The notes under the pieces are model-generated. The model worked only from the letters and a program-made list of their open reading frames with translations, was not told where the DNA came from and made no database searches. From assembly GCF_900104355.1 (NCBI RefSeq), contig NZ_FNIY01000005.1, forward strand, positions 62,001 through 126,000: a stretch of DNA of 64,000 nt. The letters are read 5' to 3'. This stretch comes from Phyllobacterium sp. OV277. GTDB lineage: Bacteria > Pseudomonadota > Alphaproteobacteria > Rhizobiales > Rhizobiaceae. The position numbers and the translations under genes are program-made. Shown here piece by piece: positions 44,322 through 53,805 of this stretch (positions are counted from its first letter, which is position 1; every line of letters starts with the position of its first letter).

Positions 44322-44500
44322 GATGCCCCTGCTTTCCCAATCACGTACATTCCTTCACATATCCACACAAGTCCATCAGGAGCAAGACATGATGTGACGC
44401 AGCCGTGCGGAACATTCCCGAAGCTTACGCTGGCGCGGAAAAGGCCCATGTATGAAATGGGGAAAGCTTCCCGATGGGAGCACCAACAGGAGCTTTCCCG

Positions 44501-46759
44501 ATGAAAATTGTAACCCATTCACCTTCCCCGCAACCCCTGCCAAGCTGGCTGCGCTACACTTGCCAGGCCGTCTGGCTCATCAACATTGTGGTCTTGCCGC
44601 TCGTGGCGCTTCTGGCTGTCTTCCTTGCCGGACCCGCCCGCGCCGAAACAGCCCAATCTCCCCTCGTCACCATGGATGAGGTCAAATCCGGTACGCTGCT
44701 GCTAAAAAGCTCCGAAGCTGGCCGCTATATCGAGGCCCCGCGCGTTGCCACCGACGTTGATATCATCGTCAGCGGCCCGACTGCGCGCGCCCGCATCACC
44801 CAGATTTTTACTAACCCTTCCAATGGCTGGGTAGAGGCTGTTTATGCCTATCCCCTGCCGGAAGAAAGTGCTGTCCATGCCCTTAAAATGGTCATCGGCA
44901 AGCGTGTGATCATTGGCGATATCAAAGAGAAAAAGGAAGCCAAGGCAATTTACGAAACGGCTAAGGCCGCGGGCCAGAAAGCCAGCCTTGTCGAGCAGGA
45001 ACGCCCCAACCTCTTCACCAACTCCGTTGCCAATATCGGTCCGCATGAGCAGGTTGTGGTTCAGATCGACTATCAGGAACCCGTCCGCCTCTCCGGCGAT
45101 GAATTCTCCCTGCGCGTGCCGCTCGTTGTAGCACCCCGTTACAATCCCGCGCCGATAACACAAACTGCCGATCTTGCTGCGGATGGTTCCGGCTGGGGCA
45201 CAACAGCTGATCCTGTTCCGGATCGTGACAAGATCACCTCGCCCGCGCTTGACCCCCGCATCAATGCACCAGTCAATCCAGTTACCATCAAAGTACGCTT
45301 GCAGGCCGGTTTTGCCTTGGGTGAAGTCAAAAGCCCCCACCATTCCATCAGGACCGAAACCGTTGACGCACAGACGCAAATCATTGCGCTGACCGGTGAA
45401 AACCATGCGGATCGTGACTTTGAACTGACCTGGAAGCCACAAAATTCCAAAGCCCCTGCTGTTGGCCTGTTTCGCGAAACCATAGGCAAGAACGATTACG
45501 CCCTCGCCTATGTCACACCGCCTGTTGTCGAGCAGAAGCAGGAAGAACGTCCGCGTGAGATTGTCTTTGTCATCGATAACTCAGGCTCGATGGGTGGCAC
45601 ATCCATGGATCAGGCCAAAGCCAGCCTTGATTATGCCTTGAGCCGCCTCAAACCAGCCGACCGGTTCAACGTCATCCGCTTTGACGACACCATGACCGCG
45701 CTGTTTCAAGATACAGTCACTGCCAATCGCGATAACGTCTCCACTGCCCGCGAATTTGTCGGCGACCTCGAAGCATCCGGCGGCACTGAAATGCTCGCAC
45801 CGCTCGAAGCAGCTTTGAATGACAAACGCCCCAATGATCAGGCTTTTGTTCGCCAGATCGTATTCCTGACCGACGGCGCGATCGGCAATGAACAACAGTT
45901 GCTCGATACGATTGCTGCCAAGCTTGGCCGTTCGCGGGTCTTCATGGTCGGCATTGGCTCTGCACCCAACAACTACCTGATGAACCGCGCTGCCGAACTT
46001 GGCCGTGGCACGTTCACTTCCATCGGCTCGACCGATCAGGTGGATGAGCGTATGCGCAACCTGTTTGCCAAGCTGGAAAGCCCTGTGATCACCAACCTCG
46101 TTGCAACATTCTCTGCCGGCAATGCGGACGTAACGCCAGCCATCCTGCCGGACCTTTATCGTGGCGAGCCGCTGGTTATTGCGGCCAAGCTTGGTTCGTT
46201 GTCTGGTACGCTGACAATCAAGGGCATGATCGGCAAACAGCCATGGGAAGTTACCCTGCCAGTTGCCAAGGCTGCTGAAGGCGAAGGCCTGTCAAAACTC
46301 TGGGCACGCCGCAAGATTTCCGATGCGGAAGTCGAAAGCACGCTCGGCAAAATCAGCCGCGAAGAAGCCGACAAGCGCATCCTCAAACTCGCCCTTGAAA
46401 ACAGCCTCGTCTCGCGCCTGACCAGTCTGGTTGCCGTCGACAAGACCGTAACCCGGTCGCAGGATAAGCCGCTGACCCGCGCCGATGTTCCAATCAACCT
46501 GCCTGCAGGCTGGGATTTCGACAAGGTGTTTGGTGAACAGACCACACGCAAGGCCGGTCTTGAGAGCGACTCGAACATCCAGTTGGCCAAGCTGGTTCAA
46601 GGCAACAAGCCAGTGACCAAACAGGCACCTGCCGACGAACTCCCTCTGCCACAGACAGCTACAGATGCGGAACTGCGCATAATCGCTGGCCTGATGATGT
46701 TGCTGGCAAGCGCCGGACTGTTTTTCTTCACCCGCAAGACAACTGGGAAAGCATCATGA
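44501..46759 (+). CDS. VIT/VWA surface protein, substrate of the adjacent class GN sortase
   Basis: The 752-residue protein has an N-terminal hydrophobic signal (about residues 20-45), a VIT domain (about 60-190; ITQIFTNPSNGWVEAVYAYP), a von Willebrand A domain (about 350-530) with an intact MIDAS DNSGS near residue 358, and a sorting signal at the end: LPLPQTA near residue 715, a hydrophobic helix and a basic tail FFTRKTTGKAS. This is the plan of proteobacterial sortase target proteins encoded beside class GN sortases. The ATG at 44501 has AGGAG eight bases before it. It overlaps the sortase gene by four bases. Confidence 0.92.
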   Translation: MKIVTHSPSPQPLPSWLRYTCQAVWLINIVVLPLVALLAVFLAGPARAETAQSPLVTMDEVKSGTLLLKSSEAGRYIEAPRVATDVDIIVSGPTARARITQIFTNPSNGWVEAVYAYPLPEESAVHALKMVIGKRVIIGDIKEKKEAKAIYETAKAAGQKASLVEQERPNLFTNSVANIGPHEQVVVQIDYQEPVRLSGDEFSLRVPLVVAPRYNPAPITQTADLAADGSGWGTTADPVPDRDKITSPALDPRINAPVNPVTIKVRLQAGFALGEVKSPHHSIRTETVDAQTQIIALTGENHADRDFELTWKPQNSKAPAVGLFRETIGKNDYALAYVTPPVVEQKQEERPREIVFVIDNSGSMGGTSMDQAKASLDYALSRLKPADRFNVIRFDDTMTALFQDTVTANRDNVSTAREFVGDLEASGGTEMLAPLEAALNDKRPNDQAFVRQIVFLTDGAIGNEQQLLDTIAAKLGRSRVFMVGIGSAPNNYLMNRAAELGRGTFTSIGSTDQVDERMRNLFAKLESPVITNLVATFSAGNADVTPAILPDLYRGEPLVIAAKLGSLSGTLTIKGMIGKQPWEVTLPVAKAAEGEGLSKLWARRKISDAEVESTLGKISREEADKRILKLALENSLVSRLTSLVAVDKTVTRSQDKPLTRADVPINLPAGWDFDKVFGEQTTRKAGLESDSNIQLAKLVQGNKPVTKQAPADELPLPQTATDAELRIIAGLMMLLASAGLFFFTRKTTGKAS

Positions 46760-47376
46760 GTGCGACCGTAACAATCAATAATGGTTCAAAGCAGAAAGGC
46801 AGGGCGGTTATCCGCCCTGCTCTCCGGGCCGGAATGATTGCGATGGCTTTGTTTGGCCTTCTGTTGTTCAGCCAAGGGATATGGATTCATGCGAAAGCCA
46901 TTCTGGCGCAGGTGCTTCTTGATCGCGCCTTCACCCAAAGCATCGAGACCGGTCAGCCGGTAAAGCCCTGGTCATGGGCCGATACATGGCCGGTTGCCCG
47001 TATTGAATTTCCACGTATTGGTGAGACGTCTATCGCTTTGCGTGGCGCAAGCGGGCAGGCATTGGCTTTTGGCCCCGGTCATGTGGATCGCAGTGCCGAG
47101 GCCGGTGAGAATGGTACAGCTGTTTACGCAGCACACCGCGACACGCATTTTGCCTTTCTGAAGAATGTCCAGATCGGAGATACGATCAAGATTACCCGGC
47201 GTGACGGCAAAGCTTTCACCTATCAGGTTACGGAAACATCCGTTGTGCACTGGGACCAGTCAGGCATTGATAGCAATGCCGACGGCAAGAATCTGGTTCT
47301 CGCCACCTGCTGGCCGTTCAATGCCACGACCTCGGGTCCAATGCGCTATCTGGTAAAAGCACAGATTGCGGAATGA
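46756..47376 (+). CDS. Class GN sortase
   Basis: The 206-residue protein has one N-terminal membrane anchor (about residues 24-48) and a sortase beta-barrel with the catalytic triad: His127 in AAHRDTHF, Cys185 in VLATCWPF and Arg197 in GPMRYL. Class GN sortases are Gram-negative enzymes that occur with a single VIT/VWA target. It would cut the LPQTA signal of the upstream protein in the periplasm; the acceptor in a Gram-negative envelope is not known. Translationally coupled to its substrate (ATGA overlap). Confidence 0.93.
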   Translation: MSATVTINNGSKQKGRAVIRPALRAGMIAMALFGLLLFSQGIWIHAKAILAQVLLDRAFTQSIETGQPVKPWSWADTWPVARIEFPRIGETSIALRGASGQALAFGPGHVDRSAEAGENGTAVYAAHRDTHFAFLKNVQIGDTIKITRRDGKAFTYQVTETSVVHWDQSGIDSNADGKNLVLATCWPFNATTSGPMRYLVKAQIAE

Positions 47377-48984
47377 CTACCCATCCCACTCATTGTGGCG
47401 GATCAGCTCTTCCTTGATCAGCTTTTTCGCGATCTTGCCATAGGCGGATTTCGGCATCTCCGGCCAGAAGACAAAACGCTTCGGCAGTTTATAACGCGCC
47501 ATCTTGCCATTGAGCCACGCCATGATCGCATCGCCATCCGGAGCACTGCCGGATCGCGCTACGCATACGGCCAGTCCAACTTCGCCCCAAACCGGATCAG
47601 GAATACCGAGAACAGCCACTTCACTAATATCCGGGTGGGTCAGGATCTTCTCCTCAATCTCCCGCGGATAAACGTTGGAACCGCCTGAGATATACATGTC
47701 CGACGCCCGGCCCGTGATGTAGACGAAACCGGCCTCATCCATATGGCCGAGATCACCGGTGCGGAACCAGCCATCGCGAAAGGCTTTCGCATTGGCTTCC
47801 GGATTGTCGTAGTAACCGGCAAACACCGCTGGACCGATAACGCAAATCTCGCCGGTTTCACCGGCCTTGACCTCCTGCCCGGTCTCATCTTGAATCGCAA
47901 TCTGCATACCTGTCCGCGCAAAGCCGCAGGTGCCGATGCGTGCGTCAGGTCCATCTTCTACGTTGTGATAGGTGGGTGGCAGGACGGTAATATTGCCTGT
48001 TACCTCGCCAAGACCGAAATACTGGACAATCACGGGACCCAATGTGTTCAAGGCATGAATCTGATCGGTCCGATACATGGGCGCTCCGGCATAGATCACG
48101 TAGCGCAACGATGAGTGGTCGCGCTCATGCACAGCCGGATGTTCCGTCAGCATTTTGAGGATTGTCGGCACGGTGAACATATTGCTCACCCGCCATCTCT
48201 CAACCAACCGCCACGCTTCGGCGATATCGAACTTTTCCGTCGGCAGCAGGATCGTTTTCGAACCGCGTGCGACCTGCGTCAGTTGATGGACGCCTGCGCC
48301 ATGGGAAAGAGGGGCCACGACAAGCGAGGCATCTTTTTCCGTTGTGCCCGGCATGAGATCACACAGGTGATTGGTGATGACGAACGCCATCTGGCCATGA
48401 GTCAGGACCGCAGCCTTGGGCCGTCCTGTCGTGCCTGAGGTGAAAAAGAACCAGCAGGGATCATCGTGATCAACCGCAGCAGTCGCAATTCTTTGACCGT
48501 CAAAGCGCGCAACAATGTTATCGTAATCCTCGCCGAAGTCCGCCTTGCCGATAACAATCACAAAGCCAAGATCAGAGTTCATATTCCGGCTTGCGACCAC
48601 ATGCTCGGGGAAAAGATGACCGCAGATCATCCCCTTGGCACCGCTCGCCTTGGCAAGATAGGCCACCTCATCCGGCGTCTGGCGAAAATTTGTCGGCACC
48701 CAAACCGCGCCCAGCTGGAAGCAGGCGAACATGGATTCAAACATCTGATTGCAATTCTGCGACTGGATCAGAATACGGTCGCCTTTGACCACGCCGAATT
48801 CGCTTTGCAGCGCCGCAGCCATCGCATCAACACGTCGCTGCAACGTCCCCCAGCTCCAGCACTTTTCGCCCCAGACGAATCCGATTTCCTCAGGCAGGCG
48901 GCGCGCGGTTTGCGCCAGAAAGCCCGACAGGTTCATCACGCGTTTTGACATGGCCGTAATCAGGGCCGCATCCTTGCTGCTCAT
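47377..48984 (-). CDS. Acyl-CoA synthetase (AMP-dependent ligase)
   Basis: The 535-residue protein has the adenylate-forming family motifs: P-loop FFTSGTTGRPKAAVLTHGQM, YFGLGEVTGNITVLP (A5 region), GWFRTGDLGHMDEAGFVYIT, and the A10 Lys near the end in PKSAYGKIAKKLI. It activates a carboxylic acid to its CoA thioester via an acyl-AMP. The start overlaps the stop of the IclR gene (ATGA), so the two are co-transcribed. The divergent TRAP uptake operon suggests its acid is imported by that transporter. Confidence 0.93.
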   Translation of the reverse strand: MSSKDAALITAMSKRVMNLSGFLAQTARRLPEEIGFVWGEKCWSWGTLQRRVDAMAAALQSEFGVVKGDRILIQSQNCNQMFESMFACFQLGAVWVPTNFRQTPDEVAYLAKASGAKGMICGHLFPEHVVASRNMNSDLGFVIVIGKADFGEDYDNIVARFDGQRIATAAVDHDDPCWFFFTSGTTGRPKAAVLTHGQMAFVITNHLCDLMPGTTEKDASLVVAPLSHGAGVHQLTQVARGSKTILLPTEKFDIAEAWRLVERWRVSNMFTVPTILKMLTEHPAVHERDHSSLRYVIYAGAPMYRTDQIHALNTLGPVIVQYFGLGEVTGNITVLPPTYHNVEDGPDARIGTCGFARTGMQIAIQDETGQEVKAGETGEICVIGPAVFAGYYDNPEANAKAFRDGWFRTGDLGHMDEAGFVYITGRASDMYISGGSNVYPREIEEKILTHPDISEVAVLGIPDPVWGEVGLAVCVARSGSAPDGDAIMAWLNGKMARYKLPKRFVFWPEMPKSAYGKIAKKLIKEELIRHNEWDG

Positions 48985-49859
48985 ACCTTCATCCGTTCCG
49001 GTCTTCTGGATTTCATTGCTGGTGTTACCGGGCGTTTTGGCCGGTCGCTCAGCGGCTGCAAATGCGCCAGCCGCGCCTCGATCTTTTTCGCTTCAATACG
49101 CATAAGCGCCGCCAGTTCCAGCTGACGTTCGGGCTGCATTCGACTGTCAATGGCCGCTATGCTCAGCGCACCGGCAGCTCTGCCATCAGGGAAATGGATC
49201 GCAAGGCCGATACCCCAAGAATTGGCAAGAATGCGCCCGGGATTAAGCGCAAAACCCTGCTCCCGTGCCGTTGCGATATCTTCCCTGATCTGTCGTGGCG
49301 AAAGATTGGGATAATCAGCCAGAAGCACTGTCTCATTGGCCGCCAGAATAATATCAATCTCGTCATCGGGCATTGTGGAAAGAATAGCCAGAGAACCACC
49401 GCCGACACCAAGAGGATGGCGATAACCCGCCTGTAGCGCATGGGTGCGGATCGGATAGGTCCCTTCCTCCCGATGCAGGCACACGGTATAGGTTTCGCGC
49501 TGGATGGATAGAAAGCTTGTGTCCTGCGTCTTGGCCGAAAGAATGCTCAAACTGTCGCGAGCGATCTGCAGCAATCCATACCGGCGGGTTGCCAGCGTGC
49601 CAAGCACATAGGCTTCCTGTCCGAGGTAATATCGACGGGTTTGCACGTCCTGCTCAACCAGACCGGACCGGATGAGAGCCAGCAACAACCGGCGCGTCGT
49701 CGGTTTGTTCAGACCGCTCTGCTCGACAATCTCGCTCAGCGATCCACCCTGATCACCGAAATAGCTGACAAGGCTGAGGAGGCCCAGCGCCCTGTCGACG
49801 CTTTGCGATCCACTGAGACTGGCTGGTGCCGTGATCCGTTCCTCCATGCTCCCCCACAT
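48981..49859 (-). CDS. IclR-family transcriptional regulator
   Basis: The protein has the IclR winged helix (about residues 20-75; GSLSEIVEQSGLNKPTTRRL) and the C-terminal effector-binding domain (about 90-270; YRHPLGVGGGSLAILSTMPD and the conserved SWGIGLAIHFPDGRAAGALS). I place the start at MWGSMEERI; MEERI four codons later is an alternative and a longer frame reaches 49925. It is divergent from the TRAP operon, and both promoters carry the same motif, so it likely controls the whole catabolic island. Confidence 0.9.
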   Translation of the reverse strand: MWGSMEERITAPASLSGSQSVDRALGLLSLVSYFGDQGGSLSEIVEQSGLNKPTTRRLLLALIRSGLVEQDVQTRRYYLGQEAYVLGTLATRRYGLLQIARDSLSILSAKTQDTSFLSIQRETYTVCLHREEGTYPIRTHALQAGYRHPLGVGGGSLAILSTMPDDEIDIILAANETVLLADYPNLSPRQIREDIATAREQGFALNPGRILANSWGIGLAIHFPDGRAAGALSIAAIDSRMQPERQLELAALMRIEAKKIEARLAHLQPLSDRPKRPVTPAMKSRRPERMKV

Positions 49860-49866
49860 GTTTCTC

Positions 49867-49883
49867 GATCCATATTGTGGATC
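49867..49883. promoter_or_regulatory. IclR operator, copy 1
   Basis: GATCCATATTGTGGATC is a palindrome of 6-bp arms (GATCCA/TGGATC) with a five-base spacer. It lies immediately upstream of the IclR start and resembles TCCA-N5-TGGA-type IclR sites. Confidence 0.6.
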
Positions 49884-49972
49884 ATTTTGTCGAACTATTG
49901 AACAATGACATAAAAAATATTGCAAGATGTCAGCATTTGTTTATGGTTTTATCCAGTTCAAAGAGGAATTGC

Positions 49973-49989
49973 ATTCTACAATATGGACC
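49973..49989. promoter_or_regulatory. IclR operator, copy 2
   Basis: On the minus strand GGTCCATATTGTAGAAT, matching copy 1 in the central TCCATATTGT and 13 of 17 bases overall. It lies 84 bases before the TRAP binding-protein start. Confidence 0.5.
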
Positions 49990-50072
49990 TATGAGTTGAG
50001 CTGATGCAATGGAGGTTGCACCCGCTCAATGAGTTCCGCGAGAATGCATCACGCTGTTCGGGAGGAAATCAC

Positions 50073-51089
50073 ATGAATAATCTGTCACGCCGCAAGGTAT
50101 TGATCGGTACTGCCGCAACGCTCGTTGCCAGCCCCTTCATCCTCAGGCGTCCGGCTGCTGCAGCCGAATTCTCTTATAAATATGCCAATAACCTGCCGGT
50201 TACGCATCCGATGAACCTGCGCGCGCAGGAAGCCGCTGATAAGATCAAGGAAGAAACCGGCGGACGCTTTGAGCTGTCGATCTTCCCGTCAAGCCAACTC
50301 GGCTCGGATACGGACACGCTGAGCCAGCTTCGCTCCGGCGCGGTTGAATTCTTCACGCTATCAGGCCTGATCCTGTCCACACTGGTTCCAGCCGCTTCCA
50401 TCAATGGTATTGGCTTCGCCTTCCCTGACAGCGCCACCGTCTGGAAAGCGATGGATGGCGAACTGGGCGCCCATGTGCGCAAGCAGATCGAGAAATCCAA
50501 TCTCGTTGCCATGGAAAAAATCTGGGACAATGGCTTCCGTCACATCACATCGAGCACCAAGCCGATTGTAACGCCTGACGATCTGAAGAATTTTAAGATC
50601 CGCGTTCCGGTCAGCCCGCTCTGGACATCGATGTTTACGGCCTTCCAGTCTTCACCAGCCAGCATCAATTTCAATGAGGTCTATTCCTCGCTGCAGACCA
50701 AAGTTGTCGAGGGCCAGGAAAACCCGCTCGCGATCATCTCCACAGCCAAACTCTACGAAGTGCAGAAATATTGCTCGCTGACCAGCCATATGTGGGATGG
50801 TTTCTGGTTCCTTTCGAACCGTCGTGCTTGGGAAGCACTGCCCGATGATATCAGGACTGTCGTTGCCAAACATATCAATGCTGCCGGTCTTGCGGAACGC
50901 GATGATGTCGCAAAACTAACGGAAACCTTGCAGGCCGACCTGAAATCAAAAGGGCTTACATTCAATACACCCGATTCCGCTCCTTTCCGTGACGCCCTGC
51001 GCAAGGCGGGCTTCTATTCTGAATGGAAGGGCAAATATGGCGAAGAGGCCTGGGGCCTTCTGGAAAAAGTCGTCGGCCAGCTGGCATAG
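50073..51089 (+). CDS. TRAP transporter periplasmic binding protein (DctP family)
   Basis: The 338-residue protein begins at MNNLSRRKVLIG, a Tat-type signal (SRRKVLIG), with GGAGGAAATC upstream. The DctP fold is evident: YANNLPVTHPMNLRAQEAAD, the ligand-anchoring Arg region FKIRVPVSPLWTSMFTAFQS and VVEGQENPLAIISTAKLYEV. DctP proteins bind carboxylates through a conserved arginine. It feeds the fused DctQM protein encoded 11 bases downstream. Confidence 0.94.
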   Translation: MNNLSRRKVLIGTAATLVASPFILRRPAAAAEFSYKYANNLPVTHPMNLRAQEAADKIKEETGGRFELSIFPSSQLGSDTDTLSQLRSGAVEFFTLSGLILSTLVPAASINGIGFAFPDSATVWKAMDGELGAHVRKQIEKSNLVAMEKIWDNGFRHITSSTKPIVTPDDLKNFKIRVPVSPLWTSMFTAFQSSPASINFNEVYSSLQTKVVEGQENPLAIISTAKLYEVQKYCSLTSHMWDGFWFLSNRRAWEALPDDIRTVVAKHINAAGLAERDDVAKLTETLQADLKSKGLTFNTPDSAPFRDALRKAGFYSEWKGKYGEEAWGLLEKVVGQLA

Positions 51090-51100
51090 GGGCGAACCCG

Positions 51101-53002
51101 ATGACAGGGATCAGACTGACCGAAGGCGCCGTTGCGGCGGAAGGTGAAAGCATTCTTTCGCCACCGCCGCGCAATGATCACTCAATAGCCTCCAAACTCG
51201 ACCGGCTGCTTGGCCATCTTGTCGAGTTTCCGGTGGCTATTCTCGTCATTGCCGAAGTGGTCATTCTCTTCGCCGGTATCATCGCCCGTTATGTCGTGCA
51301 CCAACCGCTGATCTGGTCGGATGAACTGGCTTCAATCCTGTTTCTCTGGCTCGCCATGCTTGGTGCAGTCGTCGCATTCCGGCGCGGCGAACATATGCGC
51401 ATGACGGCACTTGTCGGCATGATGAGCCCGCAGCGCCGCGCCTTTTTTGATGTGATTGCCATTGTCGGCGCGATGGCATTTCTGCTGCTGATTGTTTACC
51501 CCGCCTATGACTACGCCCATGAGGAAACCTACATCACCACCCCGGCACTGGAGATAACCAATGCGTGGCGCGCGGCAGCATTGCCTGTGGGTGCTGGCCT
51601 CATGATTATCTCGGCTCTGATCAAGCTCTTTCAGGTCTCGAACCTGCGCAATGTTGTGGCGGCAATTGCGCTTATAGGCGGTCTGACGCTGGCGTTTTGG
51701 CTGATTGGGCCCTTCTTCAAACCGCTCGGCAACATCAATCTGTTGATCTTCTTTGTTGGCGTGGTTGCAGCGCTTGTTCTCAGCGGCGTGCCCATCGCCT
51801 TTTCCTTTGGCCTCGCCACGTTCGGTTATCTTGCCCTGACCACCAATGTACCGATGATTGTCGTCATCGGACGCATGGATGAAGGCATGTCGCACCTTAT
51901 CCTTTTGGCTGTGCCACTCTTCGTGTTTCTGGGTGTGCTCATCGAAATGACCGGCATGGCACGCGCCATGGTGCAATTTCTGGCAAGCCTGCTCGGGCAT
52001 GTGCGTGGCGGCCTCTCCTATGTACTCATCGGTGCGATGTATCTGGTGTCAGGTATTTCAGGCGCTAAAGCTGCCGATATGGCGGCCGTTGCGCCCGTCC
52101 TCTTTCCCGAAATGAAAGCGCGCGGTGCGAAGCCGGGCGATCTCGTTGCGCTGCTATCGGCCACCGGCGCGCAGACCGAAACCATTCCGCCCAGCCTTGT
52201 GCTCATCACCATTGGCTCGGTGACAGGCGTTTCCATCGCGGCACTCTTCACGGGCGGCCTTTTGCCCGGCGTGGTTCTGGCTGTCATGCTGTGCTTCGTC
52301 GTCTGGCGGCGATATCGCCACGAAGACCTGTCGCATGTGACCCGCGCGACGGGACGGCAGATTGGACGGGCATTTATCATTGCCCTGCCCGCCCTTGCAT
52401 TGCCCTTCATCATCCGCGCTTCCGTGGTTGAAGGCGTGGCGACAGCCACTGAAGTATCAACCATCGGTATTGTCTATTCGGTATTGGCAGGGCTTTTCAT
52501 CTACAGGCAGTTTGATTGGGCGCGGTTGAAACCGATGCTCGTTGATACCGCCTCACTTTCCGGCGCAATCCTGCTCATCATCGGCGCTGCAACCGGCATG
52601 GCATGGGCGTTGACGCAATCCGGGTTTTCGCGCGACCTTGCCGCCGCAATGACCGGTCTGCCCGGTGGGCCTATAACCTTCCTTGCAGTCTCGATTGTGG
52701 CCTTCATCATTCTTGGCAGTGTGCTTGAAGGCATTCCCGCCATTGTTCTGTTCGGACCATTGCTTTTCCCCATCGCCCGGCAGGTCGGCGTGCATGAGGT
52801 GCATTACGCCATGGTCGTGATCCTCTCGATGGGTATCGGTCTTTTCGCGCCGCCTTTTGGCGTCGGCTATTATGCCGCCTGCGCCATTGGCCGGGTCAAC
52901 CCGGATGAGGGTATGCGACCCATATGGGGCTACCTTGCAGCTCTTATTCTCGGCATCATTCTTGTGGCTGCCGTTCCGTGGATTTCGATTGGCTTCCTGT
53001 AA
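51101..53002 (+). CDS. TRAP transporter fused DctQM permease
   Basis: The 633-residue membrane protein joins a four-helix DctQ-type part (about residues 20-180; DELASILFLWLAMLGAVVAF, GEHMRM) to a 12-helix DctM-type part (about 215-630; LVSGISGAKAADMAAVAPVL and PPSLVLITIGSVTG). The fusion is a well known TRAP variant. Uptake is driven by a sodium or proton gradient. The start MTGIRLTEG is preferred; the frame extends 26 codons upstream inside the binding-protein gene. Confidence 0.93.
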   Translation: MTGIRLTEGAVAAEGESILSPPPRNDHSIASKLDRLLGHLVEFPVAILVIAEVVILFAGIIARYVVHQPLIWSDELASILFLWLAMLGAVVAFRRGEHMRMTALVGMMSPQRRAFFDVIAIVGAMAFLLLIVYPAYDYAHEETYITTPALEITNAWRAAALPVGAGLMIISALIKLFQVSNLRNVVAAIALIGGLTLAFWLIGPFFKPLGNINLLIFFVGVVAALVLSGVPIAFSFGLATFGYLALTTNVPMIVVIGRMDEGMSHLILLAVPLFVFLGVLIEMTGMARAMVQFLASLLGHVRGGLSYVLIGAMYLVSGISGAKAADMAAVAPVLFPEMKARGAKPGDLVALLSATGAQTETIPPSLVLITIGSVTGVSIAALFTGGLLPGVVLAVMLCFVVWRRYRHEDLSHVTRATGRQIGRAFIIALPALALPFIIRASVVEGVATATEVSTIGIVYSVLAGLFIYRQFDWARLKPMLVDTASLSGAILLIIGAATGMAWALTQSGFSRDLAAAMTGLPGGPITFLAVSIVAFIILGSVLEGIPAIVLFGPLLFPIARQVGVHEVHYAMVVILSMGIGLFAPPFGVGYYAACAIGRVNPDEGMRPIWGYLAALILGIILVAAVPWISIGFL

Positions 53003-53805
53003 TGACTGACAGACTGAAAGACAAAATCGCCATCGTTTTCGGGGCAGGCTCTTCCGGCCCCGGCTGGAGCAATGGCAAGGCCGCCGCTGTTGCCTATGCA
53101 AGGGAGGGCGCGACGGTCATATGCGTTGACCTGCAACAGGAAGCCGCCGAGGAAACAGCCGGGATTATCGTATCGGAAGGTTTTTCGGCGATTGCCATTA
53201 AATCGGATGTCACGAGCAGCACATCCGTCACGGAAACAGTCGACGCCACGATCAAGTGCTACGGCCATATCGATATTCTGCACAACAATGTGGGCGTTGC
53301 TACATCAGGTGGACCGGAAGAACTCGATGACGAGAAATTCCGCATCTCGCTTGATATCAATGTCGGCTCGGTTTTCCGCACGGCCAAGGCGGTTTTACCC
53401 CATATGAAGGTGCGAAAGTCGGGCGCGATTATCAACATCTCATCGCTCGCGGCCATCCGTTGGACTGGCTATCCCTATTTCGCCTATTACGCTGCCAAAG
53501 GCGCGGTTAATCAGGCCACCGTGGCGCTTGCCCTGCAATATGCACCACATGGTATCCGCGCCAATTGTATCATGCCGGGGATGATTGACACGCCGCTGAT
53601 CTACAAGCAGATATCGGGCAATTATAAATCCAATGAGGAAATGGTCGCAGCGCGCAATCGCCTTGTGCCCTTGGGCCAGATGGGCAGTGCATTGGATGTG
53701 GCCAATGCCGCAGTGTTCCTTGCCTCCGATGAAGCGAAGTTCATAACCGGCGTTTGCCTCCCCGTGGATGGCGGCCAAAGCTGTTCGGCGGTGGTCGGTG
53801 CCTGA
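53002..53805 (+). CDS. Short-chain dehydrogenase/reductase
   Basis: The 267-residue protein is a classical SDR: cofactor region IVFGAGSSGPGWSNG (a variant of TGxxxGxG, with longer spacing), NNVGVA, Ser in NISSLAAIRW, and catalytic YFAYYAAKGAV (Tyr and Lys). An Asp (VICVDLQQ) after strand 2 favours NAD. It overlaps the DctQM stop by one base (TAATG). It probably oxidises an alcohol or keto intermediate of the imported compound. Confidence 0.92.
   Translation: MTDRLKDKIAIVFGAGSSGPGWSNGKAAAVAYAREGATVICVDLQQEAAEETAGIIVSEGFSAIAIKSDVTSSTSVTETVDATIKCYGHIDILHNNVGVATSGGPEELDDEKFRISLDINVGSVFRTAKAVLPHMKVRKSGAIINISSLAAIRWTGYPYFAYYAAKGAVNQATVALALQYAPHGIRANCIMPGMIDTPLIYKQISGNYKSNEEMVAARNRLVPLGQMGSALDVANAAVFLASDEAKFITGVCLPVDGGQSCSAVVGA

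Noticed and set aside
44461-44503. Direct repeat AGCTTCCCGATG / AGCTTTCCCGATG before the sortase-substrate start
   Set aside because: Short and imperfect; it may reflect a small local duplication around the ribosome site, but no function is supported.
44702-45442. A 246-codon frame antisense to the sortase-substrate gene
   Set aside because: Shadow of the VIT domain region; no motif or ribosome site.
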